From NCBI GenBank assembly GCA_030620115.1, contig JAUXFG010000085.1, positions 1 to 16,415 of the forward strand: a DNA stretch of 16,415 bases. The letters run 5' to 3'. This DNA comes from Candidatus Fermentibacterota bacterium. GTDB taxonomy: Bacteria; JAFGKV01. This document shows, in pieces, positions 7,032 to 14,293 of the stretch; position 1 is the stretch's first letter, and each line of letters begins with the position of its first letter. Below the pieces are notes generated by a model. That model saw only the letters and a list, made by a program, of their open reading frames with translations, ran no database searches and was not told the origin of the DNA. The position numbers were made by a program, and so were the translations under genes.

Positions 7032-7168
7032 GCTATGCTTCCTGAGCTTGCGCGGCAAGCCTAGTTTGCGCGTTCCGAAGACGTTTGATGACATTGATTG
7101 TGCTTGAGTTTGGAATGGACTGGTATTAGATGCCAGGGATGTGATATGTCCACTGTCATCTATTCTCC

Positions 7169-7200
7169 CATCCCGCACCCAAGGCTTTGGGTGCGGGATG
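7169..7200. repeat. Perfect 14-bp-stem hairpin CATCCCGCACCCAA / TTGGGTGCGGGATG
   Basis: Perfect 14-bp arms around a GGCT loop, 60 bp upstream of the small zinc-knuckle gene. The CATCCCGC / GCGGGATG ends resemble the CCCGCG hairpin modules of 3220-3420. With no T-run on either side it reads as a dispersed palindrome rather than a terminator. It could lie in the 5' leader of the next gene. Confidence 0.7.
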
Positions 7201-7260
7201 ACTCAGTACTCTTCAGCTCCCTTGGCATCGTCCATCATGCAACAGAGAAAGGAGAGTCGA

Positions 7261-7455
7261 ATGGCTGATCAAAGCTGTGAGAATTGCGGATTTCGAGCGA
7301 AATACGACAACAACCCAAGATCATTTCTGGGCCGCTTGTGGAGGTGGCATGCCAAATGGTGTCCCGGATGGAAGAACTACATGGAATCCCTTCCTGATGA
7401 CGATAGAAACGGATTGGCTCAGAGGTATGATCTGAAGAAATATCTGCGATCCTGA
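7261..7455 (+). CDS. 64-aa Trp-rich zinc-knuckle protein
   Basis: A small protein with CENCG (Cys6, Cys9) and WRWHAKWC (His30, Cys34), likely one zinc site, and the pattern AKYD.NP.SFLGRLWRWH..WCPGWK.Y, which looks like a conserved small-protein family without assigned function. The second half is helical and charged. The ATG at 7261 has GAAAGGAG about 6 nt upstream. The frame is open upstream to 7141, but that part runs through the hairpin at 7169-7200 and looks non-coding. It is a single gene, divergent from oligopeptidase B. Confidence 0.85.
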   Translation: MADQSCENCGFRAKYDNNPRSFLGRLWRWHAKWCPGWKNYMESLPDDDRNGLAQRYDLKKYLRS

Positions 7456-7490
7456 TACAATGCGTCCGTTGGCCATCAGAACCGGATAGA

Positions 7491-7558
7491 TGGAGGGACG
7501 CGTTTCATCGCGTCCGCGGTGTGCGGCATAGAGGGCCACGACGGAGCGTGGCCCTCCA
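7491..7558 (-). repeat. Dual-hairpin GGAGGG element, copy B (inverted)
   Basis: It begins TGGAGGGACGCG and ends CGTGGCCCTCCA. The left hairpin is GGACGCG / CGCGTCC with a 6-nt loop; the right arm is GGCCACG...CGTGGCC. Relative to 290-384 the two arm types are swapped, so this is the same element in inverse orientation with a shorter middle. It lies 36 bp after the small zinc-knuckle gene. Nothing else is seen up to 7693. Confidence 0.7.
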
Positions 7559-7693
7559 GCGGATGAATTCACGGTGGCGATGCGATGTCGCACGGGCTTA
7601 TTGAGAAGTTGTGTTCGCGCCGGCTCTGGTCGCTGCTCACCAACAGGAGGCGGGATTGGTGAGGAATGCGGGCTCGGGAAGGGCTGGTGCAGT

Positions 7694-9220
7694 CTATTGG
7701 AGCATGATGATCCGCTGTGTCTGCGCGTGCTTTCCTGACACAACTGTGCAGTAATAGGTCCCCGGAGAAACCCGATGTCCACGTGAATCCCGGCCGTCCC
7801 AGTGAAGGAGCACCGTTCGTGTGTCCCTGGCATCAGGACCTTCTCTGTACCAGAGATGGGATTTGATCAATCTCCCCGTTGCATCGTGGATCAAGAGCTT
7901 GGTTTCGGCGTTGCTGCAAGGACGCACGTGCATCCATACATCGGATCTGGCTGGATTGGGGTAGGGGGCACTCACTGTGAGTCTTGTGGGGTATGGCGGC
8001 ATCGTATCACCTATGTCCGACGGATCCAGTCGTCCAAAGAAGATGTCATTATCGTAGCCTCTGCCGCCCTCCCATACGACCCAGATGATGCCTCCCGGAT
8101 CGCTCACTAGGCGCGGTCCGAAGTCCGCCACGGAATCGGGATGGGTAACTCGTCTCTGCTCTCCCCAGGTTTGATCTTCCCACCCGCAAAGATACACATC
8201 CCCGCTCGATGTCCACCACGTGACCCACGGGTGCGAAGCTCGATCTATGCATATGGCCGGCGCAAGATGGAGCATGGCGTCAGGTTCATTGACGTAACCA
8301 CGGGGTTCCCAGCCATCTCCGTCCCAGAGGGCCGACTGGATATTCCGCGTTGCCTCTCCGTAGCGCGATACCTGCCATACGGCCCACGGCCGCCCTCGAG
8401 GGCCCGTTGAAAGCGTGGGCAGCTGCTCGTACTCATCAGGTGTGGATGTCAGATAGGCCGTCTCACTCCATTCATCTCCTTCCCAATGGCTGTAACAAAC
8501 CTCTTGGTCACCAGGGCCGGCATATCTATGCCACACTACCCACACGTCATCATTGCCGGCACATGCAATCTCCGCATCCCAATCCACAATGTCGGAATCT
8601 GTCTCCACGGGAGAAGGGGCAGTCCAGCCGTCCTGATCGCGGGTAGTATGGTAGATGTCGAATAAACCGGTCTGAGCATCCCACTGATTCCACACCACCC
8701 ACGGCGTGCCATCCCCCGATACCGCCAAATCAGGACTGTACCGGCTGTTGTTGCCTGTTGTCACCTGCTCTGCAGCAGCCCACTCCTCTCCTGTCCAGCG
8801 ACTGTAGTAGATCTGCATGTAGCCACTCGTATACTGCGACCAGATGACATGTGGCGCGCCGTCTCCTCCCACCGCCAATTCCGGCCACCCTTTGCCAGCG
8901 CCACCCGTTGCTTCCGGACACAACTCCTCTTCATGCAGCCATGCATCTCCGTTCCAATGGGCATACCACAATCCCGACCCTTCCTCCGTCTGACGAATCC
9001 ACGCAACCCAGACAATTCCATCGCCATCGACCGCAATCGTCGGCTCCAAATCATCGAACTCCATCTCCCAATTCACCTGGGCTTCCGGGGTCCATTCGAT
9101 CTGGGCAACGGCCGACGTCAGGGAGAAGCAAAGCAGTAGCATCCAGGGTAAGAGCCGCTGCGAGGCTCTACCAGTCTGTGTCAATGCCACTGGTTGACTA
9201 TACTGATGAATGCTGTTCAT
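7694..9220 (-). CDS. Secreted seven-repeat beta-propeller protein with FlgD/T9SS-like C-terminal tail
   Basis: A 508-aa exported protein. After a long N-region comes a hydrophobic stretch and the cleavage site AVA|Q (after 39). Seven repeats of about 50 aa follow (about 58-405), each with P.(I/L)(A/S)...G..WV.W, then a short strand and W.G..W, for example PTIAVDGDGIVWVAW and PELAVGGDGAPHVIW. Seven units suggest one complete seven-bladed propeller of the sialidase/BNR-like kind. The catalytic Arg/Asp set of sialidases is not evident, so binding is likelier than catalysis. Residues 417-508 (APYPNP...LLIHDATGRLI...WDGRDSRGHRVSPGTYY) match FlgD Ig-like or type-IX-sorting-like tails. The start at 9220 is the first ATG that keeps the signal peptide near the N-terminus; its ribosome site (TGGGGAT) is weak. 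Confidence 0.85.
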   Translation of the reverse strand: MNSIHQYSQPVALTQTGRASQRLLPWMLLLCFSLTSAVAQIEWTPEAQVNWEMEFDDLEPTIAVDGDGIVWVAWIRQTEEGSGLWYAHWNGDAWLHEEELCPEATGGAGKGWPELAVGGDGAPHVIWSQYTSGYMQIYYSRWTGEEWAAAEQVTTGNNSRYSPDLAVSGDGTPWVVWNQWDAQTGLFDIYHTTRDQDGWTAPSPVETDSDIVDWDAEIACAGNDDVWVVWHRYAGPGDQEVCYSHWEGDEWSETAYLTSTPDEYEQLPTLSTGPRGRPWAVWQVSRYGEATRNIQSALWDGDGWEPRGYVNEPDAMLHLAPAICIDRASHPWVTWWTSSGDVYLCGWEDQTWGEQRRVTHPDSVADFGPRLVSDPGGIIWVVWEGGRGYDNDIFFGRLDPSDIGDTMPPYPTRLTVSAPYPNPARSDVWMHVRPCSNAETKLLIHDATGRLIKSHLWYREGPDARDTRTVLLHWDGRDSRGHRVSPGTYYCTVVSGKHAQTQRIIMLQ

Positions 9221-9420
9221 GGCCGATCCCCAGGTTCCCGAATCGGATTTCCGCCACCCATACATACGCCACACCAGAGCTGCTATCTCAATTTACAGCC
9301 CTTTCCTTTGTCTCGCAATGTCTTTCAAATTCCCAATTCCCCGATACCGAATCTCGGCGTTGAACCAGCAAGCATGGAGACGTTGGCTCGTGATTTCTCA
9401 ATAATCATGTACGATATCGA

Positions 9421-9499
9421 GAAATCCCCTCACCGAATCGTAGCCTCTATGAGCCAGAGGCCTCGATCCCCTTATGCAAAGGAGGGAGGATGTCGGATG
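9421..9499 (+). repeat. Direct repeat flanking tRNA-Arg, left copy
   Basis: About 78 bp that align with 10021-10098 with roughly a dozen differences and short gaps. The shared parts are AATCCCCTCACCGA, CGTAG.CTCTA.GAGCC.GAGGCCTC and GGATG. It lies about 200 bp upstream of the propeller gene. Both copies contain small hairpins. Between 9221 and 9420, and from 9500 to 9658, I see no gene or clear signal. Confidence 0.7.
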
Positions 9500-9658
9500 C
9501 ATGGGCTCATTGAGATGCTACAGGAATGTGGGCGGAGAAGCACTCGGCCAACAGAAGCAGGACTGCACGAGGCGCAAATCCGCGGTCTTGGATGTCAGAG
9601 AGTGCAGAGAACACCAAGCCGATCCTTGCTCCCCACATCGCGCGAAAGAAGGGTTTCG

Positions 9659-9719
9659 ACCAGTAAACTATTTAAGTATATGCGCATAAACTTAAATAGT
9701 TCTGACTATCAGAACTGGT
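9659..9719. repeat. Nested AT-rich palindromes
   Basis: The 32-bp stretch 9668-9699 is a near-perfect palindrome (30 of 32): arms CTATTTAAGT / ACTTAAATAG around the palindromic core TATGCGCATA. It abuts a second hairpin, AGTTCTGA-CTA-TCAGAACT (9698-9716). ACCAGT (9659-9664) and ACTGGT (9714-9719) enclose both. The AT-rich base composition differs from everything around it. It could be an operator, a recombination site or a structured RNA; no gene is beside it to decide. Confidence 0.6.
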
Positions 9720-9820
9720 AATGGCGTGCCGGCGGAAAAGCGGTCAGGATGAGGCTCATGATAGAGCGATGTGGCCTGGTTCGGGATAAACTCACAGGCG
9801 GTCGGGTCTTGGGCAGTGGG

Positions 9821-9860
9821 CCAGATCAAAAGGGGGCCGCCGGGCCCCCTTTTGATCTGG
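9821..9860. terminator. 40-bp perfect palindrome, probable bidirectional terminator of tRNA-Arg
   Basis: The arms are 18 bp and perfect (CCAGATCAAAAGGGGGCC, loop of 4, then the complement). Read leftward from tRNA-Arg it gives A-tract, G/C-rich stem and CTTTT, a rho-independent terminator shape, and the reverse is equally true. The stem includes the CCA end of the tRNA (9858-9860). Confidence 0.75.
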
Positions 9861-9933
9861 CACGCCTGCCGCGACTCGAACGCGGAACCCTCGGATTAGA
9901 AGTCCGATGCTCTATCCATTGAGCTACAGGCGC
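9858..9933 (-). tRNA. tRNA-Arg(TCT)
   Basis: A 76-nt cloverleaf including an encoded CCA. The acceptor arm GCGCCTG pairs with CAGGCGT, with a G-U first pair and discriminator G. The D arm is GCTCAATGGATAGAGC, the anticodon stem-loop ATCGGACTTCTAATCCGA with TCT at 9898-9900, and the T arm CCGCGTTCGAGTCGCGG. Two GATAAC boxes lie upstream (near 9950-9965), and TGTCAG/CTGACA forms a small hairpin directly before the 5' end. Confidence 0.96.
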
Positions 9934-10020
9934 ATGTCAGTGATGGCTGACAGTTATCATGTTATCAGATCGCAACGTCGCAATAGGGTGATTTCTCACT
10001 AACCCCGTGCAATACTGGGG

Positions 10021-10098
10021 GAATCCCCTCACCGAGCCGTAGGCTCTACGAGCCGGAGGCCTCAATCCCCCTTTGCGAAAGGGGGAGGCGTTCGGATG
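10021..10098 (+). repeat. Direct repeat flanking tRNA-Arg, right copy
   Basis: Partner of 9421-9499. Here the second half folds as CCCCCTTT-GCG-AAAGGGGG, and GGCTC-TAC-GAGCC forms a first hairpin. It lies between tRNA-Pro and tRNA-Arg, so leftward transcripts from tRNA-Pro would cross it. Confidence 0.7.
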
Positions 10099-10162
10099 TC
10101 CAGATCCAGCAATCTCCCATGCCTGCCGTCAACTGCATTGCGAGGCAGGCGGATGAGGGATC

Positions 10163-10240
<78 letters not shown>

Positions 10241-10261
10241 CGAATGGGCAATGCAGGCGGA

Positions 10262-10291
10262 CATTTAGGCCGGAACCAGGGATAGGGTCAA
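10262..10291 (-). promoter_or_regulatory. Candidate promoter of tRNA-Pro
   Basis: On the minus strand TTGACC (10286-10291) is near consensus, with an 18-bp spacer to TAAATG (10262-10267), a weak -10. The tRNA begins about 21 nt after it. Confidence 0.4.
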
Positions 10292-10348
10292 GTGGTGGGG
10301 AAGGAAGCATGGTATGATATGGGCCTGGAGGGTGAAGTGATCTGATTT

Positions 10349-10421
10349 GGGCACGGTCCGCCAGCTGGCGGATGCCCCTACCGATGGGCGTCCCTTGGGA
10401 TGGCAGGCAGGGACGCCTGCC
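10349..10421 (+). repeat. GGGCACGGTCCGCC hairpin plus GGCAGGC hairpin
   Basis: 10349-10380 (GGGCACGGTCCGCC-AGCT-GGCGGATGCCCC) is almost identical to 15284-15315 and folds into a hairpin. It is followed by GGCAGGC-AGGGAC-GCCTGCC (10402-10421), also present in part at about 341-355 and 4533-4544. From 10422 to 10546 only GACGA/TTCGGGA motifs occur; no gene is seen. Confidence 0.65.
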
Positions 10422-10546
10422 CCACTGATCGACGAGGTTCGGGAGGAAGCTCCCGATGAGGTCTTTGGAGGAGGAAGGGAAGTTCGGGACCCGCCTTCGT
10501 CGGTTGGCTTCGGCGTGGCAAGCAAAGTTCGGGACGAAGTTTCGGA

Positions 10547-11161
10547 CTAGCCGGGGATGCCGCGGACATCGGGCATCAGGTGTTGGATGAGGGCTCGGGC
10601 GTTGTTCAAGGCCTTGCCGCGATGGCTGAGGCTATTCTTTTCTTCTGCAGTCATTTGTGCGAAGGTCTTTTCGGCAGAGGGGACATAGAAGAGTGGATCG
10701 TAGCCAAAGCCGCCGCTTCCCCGTTCTTCGTTGGTGATGACACCAAGGCACTCGCCATGGGCGATCTTTGTTTCGCCGTTGGGCAGGCAGAGCGCCACTA
10801 CGGTTCTGAACGCAGCATTTCGTTTCGCAGGGGGGAGGTTGCGCATTCGAGAAAGGAGCAGATGGCGGTTATCGGCATAGGTGGCCTCGTCCCCTGCGAA
10901 TCTGGCCGAGTGTACGCCGGGTTGGCCGCCCAAGGCGTCAACCTCAAGGCCCGTGTCATCCGCCAGGGCTGGCAGCCCTGCGAACTGTACGGCTGCCAGC
11001 GCTTTGAGCTTCGCGTTCTCCTCTAGTGTTTCACCTGTCTCCGGGGGGGGCAAGTAGTCCGGCCAATGATTGATCGGGATGAGCTCAAGATCGAGATTAA
11101 AGAGAAGGGCACGAATCTCTTCTATCTTGTCAAGATTACCGGTTGCCAGAATGAGTTTCAT
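10547..11161 (-). CDS. rdgB: XTP/dITP diphosphatase (RdgB/HAM1 family)
   Basis: A 204-aa house-cleaning enzyme that hydrolyses XTP, ITP and dITP to the monophosphates, keeping deaminated purines out of DNA and RNA. Family motifs are present in order: ATGNLDKIEEI (6-16), ENAKLKA (48-54), ADDTGLEVDALGGQPGVHSA (67-86) with Asp69 at the catalytic position of the E. coli enzyme, FGYDPLF (152-158) and SHRGKAL (179-185). The length is normal. The start is fixed by the MKLILATGN N-terminus, but no ribosome-binding site precedes it: the long dispersed repeat begins 4 bp upstream. It is separated by 373 bp from the GerMN gene on the same strand. Confidence 0.96.
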   Translation of the reverse strand: MKLILATGNLDKIEEIRALLFNLDLELIPINHWPDYLPPPETGETLEENAKLKALAAVQFAGLPALADDTGLEVDALGGQPGVHSARFAGDEATYADNRHLLLSRMRNLPPAKRNAAFRTVVALCLPNGETKIAHGECLGVITNEERGSGGFGYDPLFYVPSAEKTFAQMTAEEKNSLSHRGKALNNARALIQHLMPDVRGIPG

Positions 11162-11164
11162 TTC

Positions 11165-11476
11165 AGATGGGGGGATGGGGAAATGGGAGCGTTCAGCGTT
11201 CAGCGTTCACATGAAAGAAGGAGGAAAGAAGGAGAGATTCTTCGCTCCTTGCAGTCGCTCAGAATGACAGCAGTAGTGGACGGAAAGGCGCGGCCGGATG
11301 TGTGATTCAGAGGGAGCGGAGCGACTGAAGAATCTGGGGGGGAAAAGGGGGAGCTGAATGATGGAATGCTGGAATGGGGGGAGAATCTAGAATCTGTCAA
11401 TTTGGAATCTGTAATCTGTGGGATGGGATTGGGGGATGAGGATTGAACATCGAACATTCAACATCCAACGTCGAAG
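11165..11476. repeat. Long dispersed intergenic repeat, copy 2
   Basis: Collinear with 1-280: three AGCGTTC heptamers (11188-11208), an inverted repeat (11235-11269 against 11301-11335; the right arm is decayed at TGTGATTCAG), then the GAATCTGTAATCTG and ATTCAACAT blocks. It fills nearly the whole gap between rdgB and the GerMN gene. Nothing else is seen up to 11534. Confidence 0.8.
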
Positions 11477-11534
11477 TTTTGGGGAAGGTGTTGAGCTGGG
11501 AGGCAGATGAGGAGGAATGGGGGATTTGGGGTGA

Positions 11535-12137
11535 TCATTGTCTTTTGACGACGAGAGGGAGGCTCTGGTAGTCAAGGCCCAAGTGGCCAGCCCACGTGTC
11601 CACGGGGACTCCCCCGGAGAGGAGCACGAGGCGCCTGAGGCCTTGGACATTGGCCTCGAGGGTACGGAGCAGTGAGGTCAACAGCTCCATCTCGCTCCTG
11701 GTTCCAAGATCAAATGAGGAGATGAATGAAGGATTCAGATCGAGATAAACAATCCCATGGTCGTCGAGGAAGAAGTGTTCCACCGCAGTGAGAGGGGTCG
11801 TTCGCTTCGGGTCTCGCAGGCGCCCGATCTCACGCGCCCATTCGCCGGCTGCCATGGCGCCGACCTGGGCGCGATCAACCTGCGAAACGGATACATGGTG
11901 CGATGTCCAGACAAAACCGGAGCGTTTGGTCGAGGGGAGGCATATTCGAAGCTCCATCATGGTGATCTCGGTTGGTGGGATGGTCGCGTCCTTACCAGTC
12001 GAGGGATCGTGGGCTTCCAAGGATCGCCGGTAACGTAGGAATCCAACGATAATCGATAAGGCGATAATGGCAAGGAGGCTCAGGAGGAGCCAGTGTCTTG
12101 TGTTCGACCGACTTGTCTTCTTACGTTTGGACGGCAT
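11535..12137 (-). CDS. Membrane-anchored GerMN-domain protein
   Basis: A 200-aa protein with a basic N-terminus (KRKKTSR), one membrane anchor at about 15-34, and a GerMN domain at about 60-195, recognised by HGIVYLDLNPSFIS, GTRSEMELLTSLLRTL and LLSGGVPVDTWAGHLGLDYQSLPL. GerMN domains occur in GerM and other envelope proteins and probably bind cell-wall material or partners. Position just after an amidase gene (102-bp gap), with rdgB next, matches a recurring neighbourhood in many bacteria and suggests a role with the amidase at the wall. The ribosome site is weak. Confidence 0.87.
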   Translation of the reverse strand: MPSKRKKTSRSNTRHWLLLSLLAIIALSIIVGFLRYRRSLEAHDPSTGKDATIPPTEITMMELRICLPSTKRSGFVWTSHHVSVSQVDRAQVGAMAAGEWAREIGRLRDPKRTTPLTAVEHFFLDDHGIVYLDLNPSFISSFDLGTRSEMELLTSLLRTLEANVQGLRRLVLLSGGVPVDTWAGHLGLDYQSLPLVVKRQ

Positions 12138-12238
12138 GGTGCTTCACTACCGGTGAGGAGAGAAAAATGTGAAGGAAGCAGCAAGGCAGAAGGATGCCGG
12201 AGCGACGAGCAAGAGGATTGAGCAGGCAGTGTGGAAGA

Positions 12239-13732
12239 TCACCAGGCTGGCGTTTCCTGTTGGAGTGGGGGCTCGGTGTTGGATTCGCGGAGCCGTTCGG
12301 CTTCAAAAGATTCGATGCCCTCAGCAATAGCCAGAGCCACCTGCTCCAGATAGCCCTGATCACGCAGTCTTCTGGCTTCCATGGGATTCGAAAGATAGCC
12401 AACCTCAATGAGGACGGAGGGCATATCAAGACCGTTGAGCACGAATAAGCTCGCCTGAGCCGGTTTCAAGACAGCAGTATCGAGTCGGCTTCTCGCCGCA
12501 TCGGTAATCGCCCGGGCTAGGTCATTGGAGGCGCTGAGATAGGCATTCTGAACCATGTCCCACAAGGAGAAGGCGAGGCTGGTATCCGGGAAGCCGGGCT
12601 CAGGTTCCGGCAGAACGATCACGGCGTTTTCCATGGCAGCCACGGCCCGGGCTTGATCAGTCACCGCGGGGGAGAGGAAGAAGACCTGAAATCCTTTGGC
12701 AGACCGATTGAATGAAGAGTTGCAGTGGAGGCTGATGAAAAGATCGCCGCCCCAATGGTTGGCGGATTCCGCACGCTTCCGGAGCGGGATGCCGATGTCA
12801 TCCTGCCTGGTCAAGAGCACTTCCGCTTCAGGCAGCCGTCTTCGAAGGAGTTTGGCCAGGATTTTCGCCAGTGAGAGGGCAACGTCCTTCTCCTCTATGC
12901 CTTGGGGCGATCGTGTTCCATGATCTTCACCACCATGACCCGGGTCGATCACCACCGTGCGAATGGGACCAGAGGGATCCCGGGTAGACAGGGGAGCCGC
13001 ATTTTCGGCCATCTCTTCGACGGTGATGGTCAGAAGACCTCCTCCGGAGGGCTGACTCGCGTGAACGGAGATCTCTGTCGTGGTGAAATGGAGGGTAAGA
13101 TATGCTCTGCCCAGTAGTTGCTGTGCCGTGATCCTCCGTAGCGGCGCCTTTGTCTTCAACGTGTCGATCTCATCCAAAGACAGGATCGCGTCGAGTATGG
13201 TCACGGTACATGAATCTCCCGACACGGGTGAGATGGTCCATGAGGCTTGTGAGGGGAGCACAAGCCCCAGACTGGTTTCCAGGCTGTCCTGACGTAGGCT
13301 GGCAATATGAATGTCGCCGTCGCGGTGCCCGATCACCAGGCTGTCGGCTTCATGGATCCATTGTATCTCGATACTCTCGAGCCGACGGCAGGTCAGCAAT
13401 AGGAACTCCCCGGGGACCCAGACCAGACCCCTCCGGTAGAGTACCGGCGAGGTCATGTGGAGACCATGGCTGTTGACGACGAAGAATGGGCTGTCCACAG
13501 TAACCGCCACTGAATCTTGCTCCACTCGAAGGGTGGCGCGGCGCCGCAGAGGGATCCACGACCATGAGCCCCCCAGCACGGAAACAATCTCATCGAAGCG
13601 GTAATAGAGAAGCGAGTCAGCCGTCAACGGTTCGAGACTTCGTGCCGGTCTCCCGTCAAGATAGGTCACCTCCATGGCAGGTGCTGCCGTAGAGAGGAGA
13701 AACAATACCATCACAAGCACTGCCCATCTCAT
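12239..13732 (-). CDS. N-acetylmuramoyl-L-alanine amidase (Amidase_3) with N-terminal Cu-amine-oxidase-like domain
   Basis: A 497-aa exported enzyme that cuts the bond between N-acetylmuramic acid and the stem peptide. The signal peptide is residues 1-19 (APA|M). Residues about 22-135 look like the copper-amine-oxidase N-terminal-like domain (YYRFDEIVSVLGG...RRGLVWVPGEFLL), and a linker to about 245 may hold an AMIN-like strand set. The catalytic domain (258-476) has zinc ligands His266 (DPGHGG), Glu281 (GIEEKD) and His336 (SLHCNSS) and catalytic Glu443 (VLIEVGYLSN). It is C-terminally complete. Its ATG overlaps the smpB stop as ATGA (4 bp), so the two are translationally coupled. Confidence 0.93.
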   Translation of the reverse strand: MRWAVLVMVLFLLSTAAPAMEVTYLDGRPARSLEPLTADSLLYYRFDEIVSVLGGSWSWIPLRRRATLRVEQDSVAVTVDSPFFVVNSHGLHMTSPVLYRRGLVWVPGEFLLLTCRRLESIEIQWIHEADSLVIGHRDGDIHIASLRQDSLETSLGLVLPSQASWTISPVSGDSCTVTILDAILSLDEIDTLKTKAPLRRITAQQLLGRAYLTLHFTTTEISVHASQPSGGGLLTITVEEMAENAAPLSTRDPSGPIRTVVIDPGHGGEDHGTRSPQGIEEKDVALSLAKILAKLLRRRLPEAEVLLTRQDDIGIPLRKRAESANHWGGDLFISLHCNSSFNRSAKGFQVFFLSPAVTDQARAVAAMENAVIVLPEPEPGFPDTSLAFSLWDMVQNAYLSASNDLARAITDAARSRLDTAVLKPAQASLFVLNGLDMPSVLIEVGYLSNPMEARRLRDQGYLEQVALAIAEGIESFEAERLRESNTEPPLQQETPAW

Positions 13733-14199
13733 CTTATCTTCATCTCCCGTTCTATCTCACGTTTTGCCGCGGCCTTTGCCACCGCTTGACGCTTATCGTA
13801 CATGCGCTTCCCCTTGGCTACGGCAAGTTCCACCTTTGCTCTACCTCTCAGGAAATACACCGAGAGCGGTACAATGGTAAAGCCTTTCTCGCTGATGAGG
13901 CCATGGAGCCTTTGGATTTGCCGTTTGTGGAGGAGGAGTTTCCTGGTGCGTTTGGGATTGTGATTGAAGCGGTTGCCACGGTCATAGGGAGGTATGTAGA
14001 GATTGTGAATGAATGCCTCTCCATTGTCGACTGTGGCGTAGCTATCGGTCATTCCTGTTCTGCCGCACCGCAAGGATTTCACCTCCGTACCCTGGAGTAC
14101 GAGACCTGCCTCGAAGCGCTCGAGGAGAAAGAAGTCCCGATATGCCTTCCTGTTGCTGGCAACGAGCTTTTTTTCTTGCTGGTGGGAATGGTTGGACAT
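13729..14199 (-). CDS. smpB: SsrA-binding protein SmpB
   Basis: A 156-aa RNA-binding protein that carries tmRNA to stalled ribosomes for trans-translation. It has the OB-fold core with ASNRKAYRDFFLLERFEAGLVLQGTEVKSLR (about 14-44), NLYIPPYDRGNRFNHNPKRTRKLLLHK (66-92) and the basic C-terminal tail KGKRMYDKRQAVAKAAAKREIER that enters the mRNA channel. The length is normal. No ribosome site is evident upstream of the ATG. A telomere-like heptamer array lies 14 bp upstream. It is the first gene of the run with the amidase. Confidence 0.97.
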   Translation of the reverse strand: MSNHSHQQEKKLVASNRKAYRDFFLLERFEAGLVLQGTEVKSLRCGRTGMTDSYATVDNGEAFIHNLYIPPYDRGNRFNHNPKRTRKLLLHKRQIQRLHGLISEKGFTIVPLSVYFLRGRAKVELAVAKGKRMYDKRQAVAKAAAKREIEREMKIR

Positions 14200-14212
14200 G
14201 AAATATGTTCTC

Positions 14213-14240
14213 AGGGTTCAGGGTTTAGGGTTCAGGGTCT
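14213..14240 (+). repeat. Heptamer array AGGGTTC x4
   Basis: Four tandem heptamers: AGGGTTC, AGGGTTT, AGGGTTC, AGGGTCT. They lie in the 5' leader of smpB (minus strand). They resemble the AGCGTTC heptamers inside the long repeats at 25-45 and 11188-11208. Confidence 0.75.
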
Positions 14241-14293
14241 ATGGATGTCGGGATGGCTGCGTCATAATACATACACGATCCTTGATCAATACA

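Noticed and set aside
14213-14240. True telomere repeat or eukaryotic contamination
   Set aside because: Only four imperfect heptamers, next to bacterial smpB with tight bacterial gene overlap.
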